64,000 nt of DNA from Streptomyces sp. NBC_01549 (GTDB lineage Bacteria; Actinomycetota; Actinomycetes; Streptomycetales; Streptomycetaceae), in the NCBI RefSeq assembly GCF_026339955.1, contig NZ_JAPEPW010000001.1:4645001-4709000 (forward strand). The letters are read 5' to 3'. Position numbers and translations under genes: made by a program. Positions 25,929 to 33,779 of the stretch are shown piece by piece. Under the pieces are notes generated by a model that had not been told where the DNA came from, ran no database searches, and was given only the letters and a program-made list of their open reading frames with translations. Position 1 is the stretch's first letter; every line of letters starts with the position of its first letter.

Positions 25929-27092
25929 GTGGCAGGGCAGGTGACTGGGCACATGGCAGGCCAGGTGGCAGGGGCGAGGCAGGCCGTGGCCGAGGCCCAC
26001 AGGATCGTCGTCAAGGTGGGTTCCTCGTCGCTGACCACGGCCGCGGGCGGTCTCGACGCGGACCGCGTGGACGCGCTCGTCGATGTCCTCGCCAAGCACC
26101 GCAGCGGTGGCGAGAAGGAGATCGTCCTCGTTTCGTCCGGCGCCATCGCGGCCGGCCTCGCCCCGCTCGGGCTGCGCCGCCGCCCCAAGGACCTGGCCCG
26201 GCAGCAGGCCGCCGCGAGCGTCGGCCAGGGCCTCCTGGTCGCCCGCTACACCGCCTCCTGCGCCCGCCACGCCGTCCGTGTCGGGCAGGTGCTCCTCACC
26301 TCCGACGACACCAGCCGCCGCGCCCACCACCGCAACGCCGCCCGCACCCTGGACAAGCTCCTCGCGATGGGCGCCCTGCCGGTCGTCAACGAGAACGACA
26401 CCGTCGCCACGGACGAGATCCGTTTCGGCGACAACGACCGGCTCGCCGCGCTCGTCGCCCACCTGGTACGCGCCGACCTGCTGGTCCTGCTCTCCGACGT
26501 GGACGGCGTGTACGACGGCGACCCCAGCAAGCCGGGCACCTCGCGGATAGCGGAGGTCCGCGCGCCGCAGGACCTCGCGCACGTCGACATCGGCAGCGCG
26601 GGCAAGGCGGGGGTCGGCACCGGCGGCATGGTCACCAAGGTCGAGGCGGCCCGGATCGCGGCGGCCGCGGGCATCCCCGTCGTACTCACCTCCGCCGTGC
26701 ACGCCGCCGAGGCCCTCGCGGGCGGGGACACCGGCACGTACTTCCACCCCACCGGCAAACGCTCCGCCGACCGGCTGCTGTGGCTGCAGCATGCCTCGAC
26801 CCCGCAGGGCGCGCTCGTCCTGGACGACGGGGCCGTGCGCGCCGTCGTCGACCGGCGCACCTCGCTGCTGCCGGCGGGCATCGCGGCCGTCGAGGGCGAC
26901 TTCACCGCGGGCGACCCCGTCGAACTGCGCGACGGTACGGGGCGGGCGGTCGCACGGGGCCTGGTGAATTTCGACGCCAAGGAGATCCCCCAGCTCATCG
27001 GGCGCTCGACCCGCGAGCTGGCCCGTGAGCTGGGCCCGGCGTACGAACGCGAGGTCGTACACAGGGACGACCTCGTGCTCCTGCATCCGTAA
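25929..27092 (+). CDS. proB: Glutamate 5-kinase
   Basis: 387 aa. The amino-acid kinase domain (about 20-275) shows RIVVKVGSSSLTT, VSSGAIAAGLAPLGL, VNENDTVATDEIRFGDNDRLA and GTGGMVTKVEAARIA. A C-terminal PUA domain (about 295-375) is typical for ProB. The enzyme phosphorylates glutamate to gamma-glutamyl phosphate, the first step to proline, and is usually proline-inhibited. AGGGGAC at 25913-25919 supports GTG 25929. The first 16 residues are an odd near-duplication (MAGQVTGH then MAGQVAGA), reflected in an imperfect 24-bp DNA repeat at 25929-25976. ATG 25953 is a possible alternative start. proA lies 755 bp downstream after a small unknown gene. Confidence 0.96.
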   Translation: MAGQVTGHMAGQVAGARQAVAEAHRIVVKVGSSSLTTAAGGLDADRVDALVDVLAKHRSGGEKEIVLVSSGAIAAGLAPLGLRRRPKDLARQQAAASVGQGLLVARYTASCARHAVRVGQVLLTSDDTSRRAHHRNAARTLDKLLAMGALPVVNENDTVATDEIRFGDNDRLAALVAHLVRADLLVLLSDVDGVYDGDPSKPGTSRIAEVRAPQDLAHVDIGSAGKAGVGTGGMVTKVEAARIAAAAGIPVVLTSAVHAAEALAGGDTGTYFHPTGKRSADRLLWLQHASTPQGALVLDDGAVRAVVDRRTSLLPAGIAAVEGDFTAGDPVELRDGTGRAVARGLVNFDAKEIPQLIGRSTRELARELGPAYEREVVHRDDLVLLHP

Positions 27093-27255
27093 GACGCCTG
27101 TTCCGCACCACCTACGAAACAGCTGTCCAGTACACCCGTAAAAGGCCGATTCCGAGGCCCCCGCCGGAGGACGTTGTGTAAAAGCGCCACACGACGGCTC
27201 CCCACCTGCTCAACTTTGTTGCGGGGAGACCCCGTTGCGGTATGACGGTTGCTGA

Positions 27256-27280
27256 CCATTACGGGTCATTACGGACCATT
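27256..27280. repeat. Helically phased short repeat before the small conserved gene
   Basis: The core ccatt or tcatt recurs three times at exact 10-bp steps, with acgg between (27256-27260, 27266-27270, 27276-27280). It ends 17 bp before the next start codon. Such phasing suits a multimeric regulator or intrinsic curvature. Confidence 0.4.
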
Positions 27281-27297
27281 GTGAAAAGGAGGCCGTC

Positions 27298-27786
27298 GTG
27301 AGACGAGTACGCCCTGGGGCGGCGGCGTCCCGCGGCGGTGCCGCCTCCCGAGTGGGTGGTCCGGCTTCCCGCACGGCGGGCGAGGAGCGGGCCCTGACGA
27401 GCGTCGCGGCCGGTGACACCTACGAGGGCGAGAAGCCCGCCGACCAGCCCCGGCTGTGGCACGTCACGCTGAGCGTCTCGGGTGGCGAGGCCCCACTGAA
27501 GGAGGTCAGGCGTGCCCTCGAACAGCTTGCTCACGACCACCCCTTCCTGCTGACCAGCCGGTACGCCAACGACCACGCGGAGATCCGCTACTGGGAAGAG
27601 GCCCGCGACCTGCACGACGCGGCGGCCGTCGCCCTGCGTCTGTGGGGCGAGCACCGCCAGACCGCCAAGCTTCCGCCCTGGGAGATCGTCGGCCTGGAGG
27701 TCATCGACCGCGAGACGTACCACCAGCGCATCGCGGAGGGGTATGGAACCCTTCCGGCCACTCCGGTCGGAGTCCATCCCTTTTGA
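27298..27786 (+). CDS. Conserved hypothetical protein between proB and proA
   Basis: 162 aa, no named family recognised. The start is very well supported: AAAAGGAGG sits 6 nt before the GTG. Residues ~1-45 are a low-complexity Arg/Ala/Gly/Ser lead. The rest looks like a small alpha/beta domain (RLWHVTLSVSGGEAPLKEVR, FLLTSRYANDHAEIRYWEE, WEIVGLEVIDRETYHQRI), soluble, with no signal or membrane segment. The alternating strand-helix pattern could be ferredoxin-like, but that is a guess. Its place between proB and proA is, to my knowledge, conserved in Streptomyces; a role in proline synthesis is not implied. Confidence 0.8.
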   Translation: MRRVRPGAAASRGGAASRVGGPASRTAGEERALTSVAAGDTYEGEKPADQPRLWHVTLSVSGGEAPLKEVRRALEQLAHDHPFLLTSRYANDHAEIRYWEEARDLHDAAAVALRLWGEHRQTAKLPPWEIVGLEVIDRETYHQRIAEGYGTLPATPVGVHPF

Positions 27787-27812
27787 CCCTGTCTCGGGGT
27801 GTGGGACAACCG

Positions 27813-27841
27813 CTGAACGGGTCCGTCCGGCGCACTACGCT
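27813..27841 (+). promoter_or_regulatory. proA promoter giving a leaderless mRNA
   Basis: A -35-like CTGAAC (27813-27818) and a -10 TACGCT (27836-27841) are 17 nt apart. The -10 ends 6 nt before the proA ATG at 27848, so transcription should start at or next to the A of ATG. No ribosome binding site is present, which agrees. Confidence 0.6.
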
Positions 27842-27847
27842 TCCGAT

Positions 27848-29134
27848 ATGACCACGCTCTCGCCGTACGACTCGATGTCCCCGGTCACCCAGGCCGCCTA
27901 CCGTGCCAAGGCCGCCGCCGCCGACCTCGCGCCCCTGCCGCGGGCCGAGAAGGACGACGCGCTGCTCGCGATCGCGGACGCGCTGGAGGTCCGTACGAGC
28001 GAGATCGTCGCGGCCAACGCCAAGGACATCGCGCGCGCCCGTGAGGCCGGCACCAGCGAGACCGTCATCGACCGGCTGACGCTCACGCCCGAGCGCGTGC
28101 GTGCCATCGCCTCGGACGTACGGGACGTCGTCTCGCTGCCCGACCCGGTCGGCGAGGTCGTGCGCGGCTCGACCCTCCCCAACGGCATCGACCTGCGCCA
28201 GGTGCGCGTCCCGCTCGGCGTCGTCGGGATCATCTACGAGGCCCGCCCGAACGTCACGGTCGACGCCGCCGCCCTCTGCCTGAAGTCCGGCAACGCCGTC
28301 CTGCTGCGCGGCTCCTCCTCGGCCTTCGAGTCGAACACCGCCCTGGTCCGGGTCCTGCGCGACGCCGTGGGCGGCGCCGGACTGCCCGCCGACGCCATCC
28401 AGCTGGTGCCCGGCGACAGCCGTGAGTCGGTGCGCGAGCTGATGCGCGCCCGCGGTCTGGTCGACGTCCTCATCCCGCGTGGCGGTGCCTCGCTGATCCG
28501 CACGGTCGTCCAGGAGTCCACCGTCCCCGTCATCGAGACCGGCACCGGCAACTGCCACGTGTACGTCGACGCGAACGCCGACCTCGACATGGCGATCGAC
28601 ATCCTGATCAACTCCAAGGCGCAGCGGCCCAGTGTCTGCAACTCCGCCGAGACGCTCCTCGTGCACCAGGACATCGCGCCCGTGTTCCTGCCGCGCGCGC
28701 TGGACGCCCTCGCGGACGCCGGGGTCACCGTGCACGCCGACGAGCGCGTTCTCGCCTACGCCAAGGACTCCAAGGCCACCGTCGTCGAGGCCACGCCCGA
28801 GGACTGGGAGACCGAGTACCTCTCGTACGACATCGCCGCCGCCGTCGTCGACTCGCTCGACCGGGCCGTCGAGCACATCCGGCTGTGGACCTCCGGCCAC
28901 ACCGAGGCCATCGTCACCACCTCGCAGCAGGCCGCCCGCCGTTTCACCCAGTTGGTGGACTCCACCACGGTCGCCGTGAACGCCTCGACCCGCTTCACCG
29001 ACGGCGGCCAGTTCGGCTTCGGCGCCGAGATCGGCATCTCCACGCAGAAGCTGCACGCGCGGGGGCCGATGGGGCTGCCGGAGCTGACGAGCACCAAGTA
29101 CATCGTCACGGGCGACGGACACATCCGGCGCTGA
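27848..29134 (+). CDS. proA: Glutamate-5-semialdehyde dehydrogenase (gamma-glutamyl phosphate reductase)
   Basis: 428 aa, standard length. It is an aldehyde-dehydrogenase-superfamily fold with the ProA hallmarks VPLGVVGIIYEARPNVT, LKSGNAVLLRGSSSA, DVLIPRGGASLI, the catalytic cysteine in AQRPSVCNSAETLLVH, and STRFTDGGQFGFGAEIGIST. It reduces gamma-glutamyl phosphate (made by ProB) with NADPH to glutamate semialdehyde for proline. The ATG at 27848 was chosen as the leaderless start behind TACGCT; a frame open to 27743 has no supported start. The last codons (DGHIRR) are partly duplicated in the DNA just downstream. Confidence 0.97.
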   Translation: MTTLSPYDSMSPVTQAAYRAKAAAADLAPLPRAEKDDALLAIADALEVRTSEIVAANAKDIARAREAGTSETVIDRLTLTPERVRAIASDVRDVVSLPDPVGEVVRGSTLPNGIDLRQVRVPLGVVGIIYEARPNVTVDAAALCLKSGNAVLLRGSSSAFESNTALVRVLRDAVGGAGLPADAIQLVPGDSRESVRELMRARGLVDVLIPRGGASLIRTVVQESTVPVIETGTGNCHVYVDANADLDMAIDILINSKAQRPSVCNSAETLLVHQDIAPVFLPRALDALADAGVTVHADERVLAYAKDSKATVVEATPEDWETEYLSYDIAAAVVDSLDRAVEHIRLWTSGHTEAIVTTSQQAARRFTQLVDSTTVAVNASTRFTDGGQFGFGAEIGISTQKLHARGPMGLPELTSTKYIVTGDGHIRR

Positions 29135-29167
29135 GGCGCCGGGAGAAGTGCCGGACACATCCGGCGC
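29116..29167. repeat. 16-bp direct repeat of the proA 3' end
   Basis: cggacacatccggcgc occurs at 29116-29131 (last codons of proA) and again at 29152-29167 in the spacer, period 36. It is probably a small local duplication. The rest of the spacer to 29300 is GC-rich with no gene. Confidence 0.6.
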
Positions 29168-29300
29168 CGGGGTGTCAGGGAGGCGCCGGGGCCGGTCAGG
29201 GGGCGCGCCGCGTGCGGTGCGCGGCCCGCGTTCCGCGTGAGGCGCGTCTCGTCAGGCGGATGAATTTCCATACCGTCTGCCCAAAATGACCCCCCAGGTC

Positions 29301-29306
29301 TACTCT
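29301..29306 (+). promoter_or_regulatory. -10 element of a leaderless gene
   Basis: TACTCT ends 6 nt before the GTG at 29313, so transcription should begin at the start codon. The same hexamer and spacing precede the paralogous gene at 30089. Confidence 0.55.
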
Positions 29307-29312
29307 GGATCC

Positions 29313-29942
29313 GTGCCGGAGGACGTGGGGGGCACGCCGTTCCCTGACGGCTGGGAGCCCGACGACGACCGCGACCGCGGGGGTGCGGACGAAGAGTTCG
29401 CCTCCGTGGTCTTCGACGAGGACTTCGTACGTGCGGCGGTGATCCATGAGCCGACCGCCGTCGAACGCCTCCTAGCAGCCGCGCAGGCCCGCGCGGAGGC
29501 CTCAGAGGCCGAGGCGCGCCGGGCGCACTCCCGGGGTGCCCGCGGCGACGACGAGCGCTACGACGACGGATTCGGGCCCGACGGCCCTGGCCACTACGGC
29601 CATGATCCGGACCTGGACGACCTCGATGACACCGAGGTCCTCGAAGGCCGCTACGGAGTGCCGGGCCCGTACGGCAGATACGGCAGGGCCTACGGGAAGC
29701 AGGCCCGCTGGCACCGCCCCGTCGCCTGGGTGCTCGCCCTCGTGATGGGCGTGGGCATGGTCGCCCTGGCCTTCACGGCGGTCTACCGGGGCGCCTCATC
29801 GGGCCGCCAGGACCAAGTCCCGCCACCCGCCTCGACCGGCCTGGAACAAGGCCAGGACAAGATCACCGGCACCGTCACCGGCCCCTCCGCCTCGGCCGAC
29901 TACTCCCAGCCCGCCGTGTCGGCGGTTCCCCGAACGCCCTGA
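29313..29942 (+). CDS. Single-pass membrane protein with VVFDExFVRAA motif, paralogue A
   Basis: 209 aa, no named family. Residues 1-~134 are acidic and cytoplasmic-like, with the motif SVVFDEDFVRAAVIHEPTAVER near residue 30, an Ala/Glu helix after it, and a Gly/Asp/Tyr-rich stretch (GRYGVPGPYGRYGRAYG). One membrane helix (VAWVLALVMGVGMVALAFTA) lies at about 136-158. A ~50-residue Ser/Gln/Pro tail outside completes it. The GTG at 29313 fits a leaderless message. The next gene encodes a second protein with the same motif and topology, so the two are paralogues. They sit between proA and the M48 protease; no function is known to me. Confidence 0.78.
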   Translation: MPEDVGGTPFPDGWEPDDDRDRGGADEEFASVVFDEDFVRAAVIHEPTAVERLLAAAQARAEASEAEARRAHSRGARGDDERYDDGFGPDGPGHYGHDPDLDDLDDTEVLEGRYGVPGPYGRYGRAYGKQARWHRPVAWVLALVMGVGMVALAFTAVYRGASSGRQDQVPPPASTGLEQGQDKITGTVTGPSASADYSQPAVSAVPRTP

Positions 29943-30054
29943 CCCGGGGGCGGCACTCGCGCCGCCTCCGACGGCCTTTCGAACATCCTGGCGATCCCGA
30001 CGGTCCCTGGCGATCCTGGTGAGAACCTGTCAGAAGTTGTCGTGTACCACGGCG

Positions 30055-30082
30055 TTTACCTGAGCTCCCGGAGACCTACTCT
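30055..30082 (+). promoter_or_regulatory. Leaderless promoter of paralogue B
   Basis: TTTACC (30055-30060) and TACTCT (30077-30082) are 16 nt apart. The ATG at 30089 follows 6 nt after the -10. Confidence 0.6.
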
Positions 30083-30088
30083 GAAGGT

Positions 30089-31156
30089 ATGGGCGGGCCT
30101 GGAGACCCACCTGAGGGGACACCCGAGGGCGCTCCCGCTGGTGGAGAGGACGAATACCGATCCGTCGTCTTCGACGAGTCGTTCGTCCGTGCTGCCCGCC
30201 TCCAGGAGTTCTCGGCGCAGGAGCGGATGGCCGACCACGCCCCGGCCGTACGCCGCCGCCCCACCCTCCAGCGCGGTCTGCCCCGGCAGGCACTCATCCT
30301 GGTCCTGCTGATCGCCGTCGCCTTCGGCACCGCGATCTACATGGGCGTACGGCACCCGTACCAGACCCCGGTCGCCCAACCCCCCGAACCTCTGCGGATG
30401 ACCGTCATACCCCTCGCGCCCCAGGCCGCCGTGCCCGGGGCCACGAGCGCCGAGGAACTGTACGCGCACAGCCCGGCCGCCCAGTTCGGCGTCGGCGCCG
30501 ACGGCATCGCGCTGCCCGCCTACCGGCGCACCGCGCACTTCTCCGACAGCCAGGTCGTGGCCGCCCTGACCACCGCCAAGGACTACCTGGTGAAGTCCTC
30601 GCTCGATCCGGAGGTGCTCAGGGGCGCCACCAACCGGCCCGTACGGATCCTGCTCGCCCCACAGCAGCTCGACCAGTTCGACCAGAGCTTCGACCACCCG
30701 GCCGCCGACGGACGGCACGCGCCCACGGGCTGGCTGGTCCGCGTCGACCCCACCCGCGCCCAGCTCGCCGACTCCAGGATCAGGGTGCAGGGCACCCTTC
30801 AGGCCGCCGAGTTCGACTCCAGCACCCTTGAGGTCGTCGCCGACCACACTTTCGTGTACGCCCTGAAGCCGACCGGTTCGGACGCCAAGGCGAAGGCCTC
30901 GCTGTTCACCGTCCGGCGCGAGCTGCAGTTCCGCTTCGACCGCGACGACCTGCGCATGCACCAGGCCGAGCTGGTCGTCTCCTACGTCCAGGCCGGACCG
31001 CTCGCCTGCTCCGAGGACTCGGTGAACCGTCTGAACCCGCTGCTCGCGGGACAGACGGCGAAGGCGGGCGGCCCGGCCGGCACCGACCCGTACGCGACGG
31101 GCAGTGCGACGGCGCTGTGCGGTTCACTGGCGACGAGCGCGCAGCCGAAGGTCTGA
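30089..31156 (+). CDS. Single-pass membrane protein with VVFDExFVRAA motif, paralogue B, with large extracytoplasmic domain
   Basis: 355 aa. The N-terminus carries SVVFDESFVRAARLQEFSAQER near residue 25, matching the gene just upstream. A single transmembrane helix (ALILVLLIAVAFGTAIYMGV) follows at about 68-87. The ~265-residue outside domain is well ordered (FGVGADGIALPAYRRTAHFS, VVAALTTAKDYLVKSSLDP, VLRGATNRPVRILLAPQQLD), with two cysteines near the end (LACSEDS and ALCGSL) that could form a disulfide. I do not recognise the fold. The stop is 52 bp from the end of the convergent protease gene. Given neighbouring wall-polymer and LCP genes, an envelope role is possible but only inferred. Confidence 0.82.
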   Translation: MGGPGDPPEGTPEGAPAGGEDEYRSVVFDESFVRAARLQEFSAQERMADHAPAVRRRPTLQRGLPRQALILVLLIAVAFGTAIYMGVRHPYQTPVAQPPEPLRMTVIPLAPQAAVPGATSAEELYAHSPAAQFGVGADGIALPAYRRTAHFSDSQVVAALTTAKDYLVKSSLDPEVLRGATNRPVRILLAPQQLDQFDQSFDHPAADGRHAPTGWLVRVDPTRAQLADSRIRVQGTLQAAEFDSSTLEVVADHTFVYALKPTGSDAKAKASLFTVRRELQFRFDRDDLRMHQAELVVSYVQAGPLACSEDSVNRLNPLLAGQTAKAGGPAGTDPYATGSATALCGSLATSAQPKV

Positions 31157-31208
31157 GTCGTCCGACCGTGACCGTCGCGTCCCCGGCTTCCGTGCGCTTC
31201 CGTGCGTG

Positions 31209-32351
31209 TCAGTCGTCGTCCTCGGGGGTGCTGTCGTGGGGCGGCTGGTCCTTCGGCGCGGTCTGGTCGTTCGGGGTGGTCTGGTCCTTCGGGGCGCCGC
31301 TTGCGAAGCCACCGAACCCGCGCCGCACCCGCCCGCCGAGGTCACCCGCGCCCCCAGCGATGTCGCTGACCAGCTTCATCAGAGGGTCCTTGGAGTTCTT
31401 GACGTCGGTGGCGTAGCTCGCCGCCGACTGCCGGAAGGAGTCCGAGACCGAGGTTTCCTTGTCCTCGGTGCGCCGCGGATAGTGACCGTCCATGATCCGC
31501 TGGTAGTCGCGGGTCTCTGCCCACTTCTTCAGCTCGGCGGCGCGCACGGTGGTGAAGGGGTGCGTGCGGGGGAGGGTGTTGAGGATCTTGAGCACGGAGT
31601 CGCGCAGGTCGCCCCCGGCCTCGTACTCCTCGGCCTGCTCGAGGAACGCGTCCACGTTCATCTCGTGCAGGTGATTGCCTCCCGCGAGCTTCATCAGGCC
31701 GCGCATCGAGGCCTTCAGGTCCTGCCCGACGAGCAGGCCCGCCCGGTCGGCCGACAGCTCCGACTTGCGGAACCACTCGCGCAGCGCGGTCACGATCGCC
31801 ATGATCGCGATGTTGCCCAGCGGGATCCAGGCCACCCTCAGCGCCAGATTGGTCAGGAAGAGCAGGATCGTGCGGTAGACGGCGTGACCGGACAGCGCGT
31901 GGCCGACCTCGTGCCCGACGACGGCCCGCATCTCCTCCTCGTCCAGCAGCTCGACGAGCCCGGTCGTGACGACGATGATCGGCTCGTCCAGGCCGATGCA
32001 CATCGCGTTCGGCTGCGGGTCCTGGGTGACGTACATCGGCGGGACCTTCTCCAGGTCCAGGATGTGGCAGGCGTCCCGCAGCATGACGTTGAGGTGCGCG
32101 AACTGGGCGTCCGAGACGCGCACCGAGTCGGACAGGAACAGCAGCCGCAGGCTGCGCTCGGGAAGCAGGCCGCTCAGGGCCTTGAAGACCGTGTCGAAGC
32201 CGCTGAGCTTGCGCAGGGCCACCAGGGCCGAGCGGTCCGCCGGGTGTTCGTAGGTGCGCGAGGAGATCCCCTCGAAACGCCTGCGCTGCCTGCTCGGCAC
32301 GTTCTCGTGCACGTTCTCGTGCCCGTTCTGCTGGTGGCCGTTGTCGGACAT
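31209..32351 (-). CDS. M48 family (HtpX-like) zinc metalloprotease
   Basis: 380 aa. It has the zinc-binding HEVGHALSGH (HExxH) about 147 residues in, followed by a hydrophobic segment (TILLFLTNLALRVAWIPLGN) and the third ligand region KSELSADRAGLL, as in M48 peptidases. The N-terminus is polar with a HENVHENV mini-repeat; the C-terminal ~60 residues are Asp/Pro/Thr-rich. The start at 32351 (MSDNGHQQ) has GGGGGAA at about 5 nt spacing; ATG 32363 would add four residues. Members are integral or peripheral membrane proteases that clear damaged membrane proteins. It is convergent with the membrane protein gene at 30089 and divergent from the tiny gene at 32455. Confidence 0.9.
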   Translation of the reverse strand: MSDNGHQQNGHENVHENVPSRQRRRFEGISSRTYEHPADRSALVALRKLSGFDTVFKALSGLLPERSLRLLFLSDSVRVSDAQFAHLNVMLRDACHILDLEKVPPMYVTQDPQPNAMCIGLDEPIIVVTTGLVELLDEEEMRAVVGHEVGHALSGHAVYRTILLFLTNLALRVAWIPLGNIAIMAIVTALREWFRKSELSADRAGLLVGQDLKASMRGLMKLAGGNHLHEMNVDAFLEQAEEYEAGGDLRDSVLKILNTLPRTHPFTTVRAAELKKWAETRDYQRIMDGHYPRRTEDKETSVSDSFRQSAASYATDVKNSKDPLMKLVSDIAGGAGDLGGRVRRGFGGFASGAPKDQTTPNDQTAPKDQPPHDSTPEDDD

Positions 32352-32454
32352 GTGTTCCCCCATGTGCGTCTGAGTGCCCTATGCGCCCCCAAGGCACGGC
32401 CCAGCCTAGGCGGATATACCGTGGACGGGCAGTACAGAGAAGGAGTCCAACGCC

Positions 32455-32613
32455 ATGGAGCACATCCCCGCAGCCGCCTGGCTCACCGAGGCCGCGAGCG
32501 CGGCAGACAAGCAGGGCCCGGGCAATCTGCTCCGTGTCGTGCTGATTGTGATGATCATCGGGGTGGCCCTCACCGCCTGGTTCCTGCTGCGCGGGTACAA
32601 GCGGGACGACTGA
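32455..32613 (+). CDS. Small single-pass membrane protein, 52 aa
   Basis: MEHIPAAAWLTEAASAADK is followed by one membrane helix (LLRVVLIVMIIGVALTAWFL) and a short basic end (RGYKRDD). The ribosome binding site AAGGAG is 9 nt before the ATG, which strongly supports translation. Function unknown. Its 3' end, including the stop codon, is tandemly duplicated in the DNA. Confidence 0.72.
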   Translation: MEHIPAAAWLTEAASAADKQGPGNLLRVVLIVMIIGVALTAWFLLRGYKRDD

Positions 32614-32638
32614 GGCGGGTACAAGCGGGACGACTGAG
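32591..32638. repeat. Perfect 24-bp tandem duplication over a stop codon
   Basis: Positions 32591-32614 are repeated exactly at 32615-32638. The unit covers the last codons and TGA of the 52-aa protein, so the second copy is untranslated and the protein is unchanged. It is likely a recent slippage event. Confidence 0.85.
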
Positions 32639-32768
32639 GCGTGCTCCGGCCGGGGAGGCCGGAGCAACCGGCGTCCCCGACGGCGGAGTCGGCGTGATCG
32701 CGACCGAGACCCCCGCATACGATGGGCCGACGTCTTTATCCCGCCCACACCGGATAGGTCCTGCCGAG

Positions 32769-32930
32769 ATGAGCTTCCACAGCACCGCTGCACAGTTGGT
32801 CACCGTTGCCGCCGAGGGCGAGCAGGGTGGTAACCACGAGAGCCTCAATCCGTTCCTGACCGGCGGTGGCGCGCTGCTCGTGCTGCTCCTGCTGCTGTGG
32901 ATCACCACACGCTTCAACCGCGACCGCTGA
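32769..32930 (+). CDS. Small single-pass membrane protein, 53 aa
   Basis: MSFHSTAAQLVTVAAEGEQG leads to a C-terminal membrane helix (GGGALLVLLLLLWITTRF) and a short NRDR end. Topology is the same as in the 52-aa protein 155 bp upstream, but the sequences differ. The ATG is preceded by CCGAG. Function unknown. The nadD promoter region follows directly. Confidence 0.7.
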   Translation: MSFHSTAAQLVTVAAEGEQGGNHESLNPFLTGGGALLVLLLLLWITTRFNRDR

Positions 32931-33019
32931 GCCTTTTCAGCCGTTCGGAGCAGTTCGGAGCCGTCCCGGGGACCCCTGTCGGGCGGAGCCCGTCGACCGG
33001 GCCGGTAGGGTCTGCACGC

Positions 33020-33754
33020 ATGGGAGAGCAGGACATGCCTACCGGTCCGGCGAGTGACACGGAGAGCGGCGCCGTCGGCGGCGCCGCGGGTGACGCGCTC
33101 GGCGGCCCGGTCACAGGCGGGGTGAGCCGGCTGACGACCGGTCCAGGGAACAGCCCCTCGAATCCGGGCAAGCGCCGCCTCGGCGTCATGGGCGGAACCT
33201 TCGACCCGATCCACCACGGGCACCTCGTGGCGGCCAGCGAGGTCGCCGCGCAGTTCCACCTCGACGAGGTGGTGTTCGTGCCGACCGGGCAGCCGTGGCA
33301 GAAGTCCGACCGCAAGGTCTCCCCGGCCGAGGACCGCTATCTGATGACGGTCATCGCCACCGCCGAGAACCCGCAGTTCTCGGTGAGCCGCATCGACATC
33401 GACCGCGGCGGCCCGACCTACACCACGGACACCTTGCGCGACCTGCGCGCTCTCAACCCCGACACCGACCTCTTCTTCATCACCGGTGCCGACGCGCTCG
33501 GTCAGATCCTCACCTGGCGGTACGCGGAGGAGCTGTTCTCCCTCGCGCACTTCATCGGCGTCACCCGGCCCGGTCACACCCTGACCGACCCGGGCCTGCC
33601 CGAGGGCGGCGTTTCGCTGGTCGAGGTTCCCGCGCTGGCCATCTCCTCCACAGACTGCCGTGCGAGAGTCGCCAAGGGCGACCCCGTCTGGTATCTGGTG
33701 CCGGACGGTGTGGTGCGCTACATCGACAAGCGTGAGCTGTACCGCGGCGAGTGA
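33020..33754 (+). CDS. nadD: Nicotinate-nucleotide adenylyltransferase
   Basis: 244 aa. After a ~50-residue low-complexity lead, the nucleotidyltransferase motif GVMGGTFDPIHHGHL and the C-terminal ISSTDCRARVAKG (family ISSTxIR) are present, with SVSRIDIDRGGPTYTTDTL between. It adenylates nicotinate mononucleotide to deamido-NAD in NAD synthesis. A TAGGGT -10 (33006-33011) ends 8 nt before ATG 33020, so the message is nearly leaderless; ATG 33035 after GGGAGAGCAGG is an alternative. The gene sits in the conserved nadD-LCP-rsfS-phosphatase order. The LCP gene starts 25 bp after the stop. Confidence 0.95.
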   Translation: MGEQDMPTGPASDTESGAVGGAAGDALGGPVTGGVSRLTTGPGNSPSNPGKRRLGVMGGTFDPIHHGHLVAASEVAAQFHLDEVVFVPTGQPWQKSDRKVSPAEDRYLMTVIATAENPQFSVSRIDIDRGGPTYTTDTLRDLRALNPDTDLFFITGADALGQILTWRYAEELFSLAHFIGVTRPGHTLTDPGLPEGGVSLVEVPALAISSTDCRARVAKGDPVWYLVPDGVVRYIDKRELYRGE

Positions 33755-33779
33755 GGCGAGTAAGCCGAGAGGGGCACCG

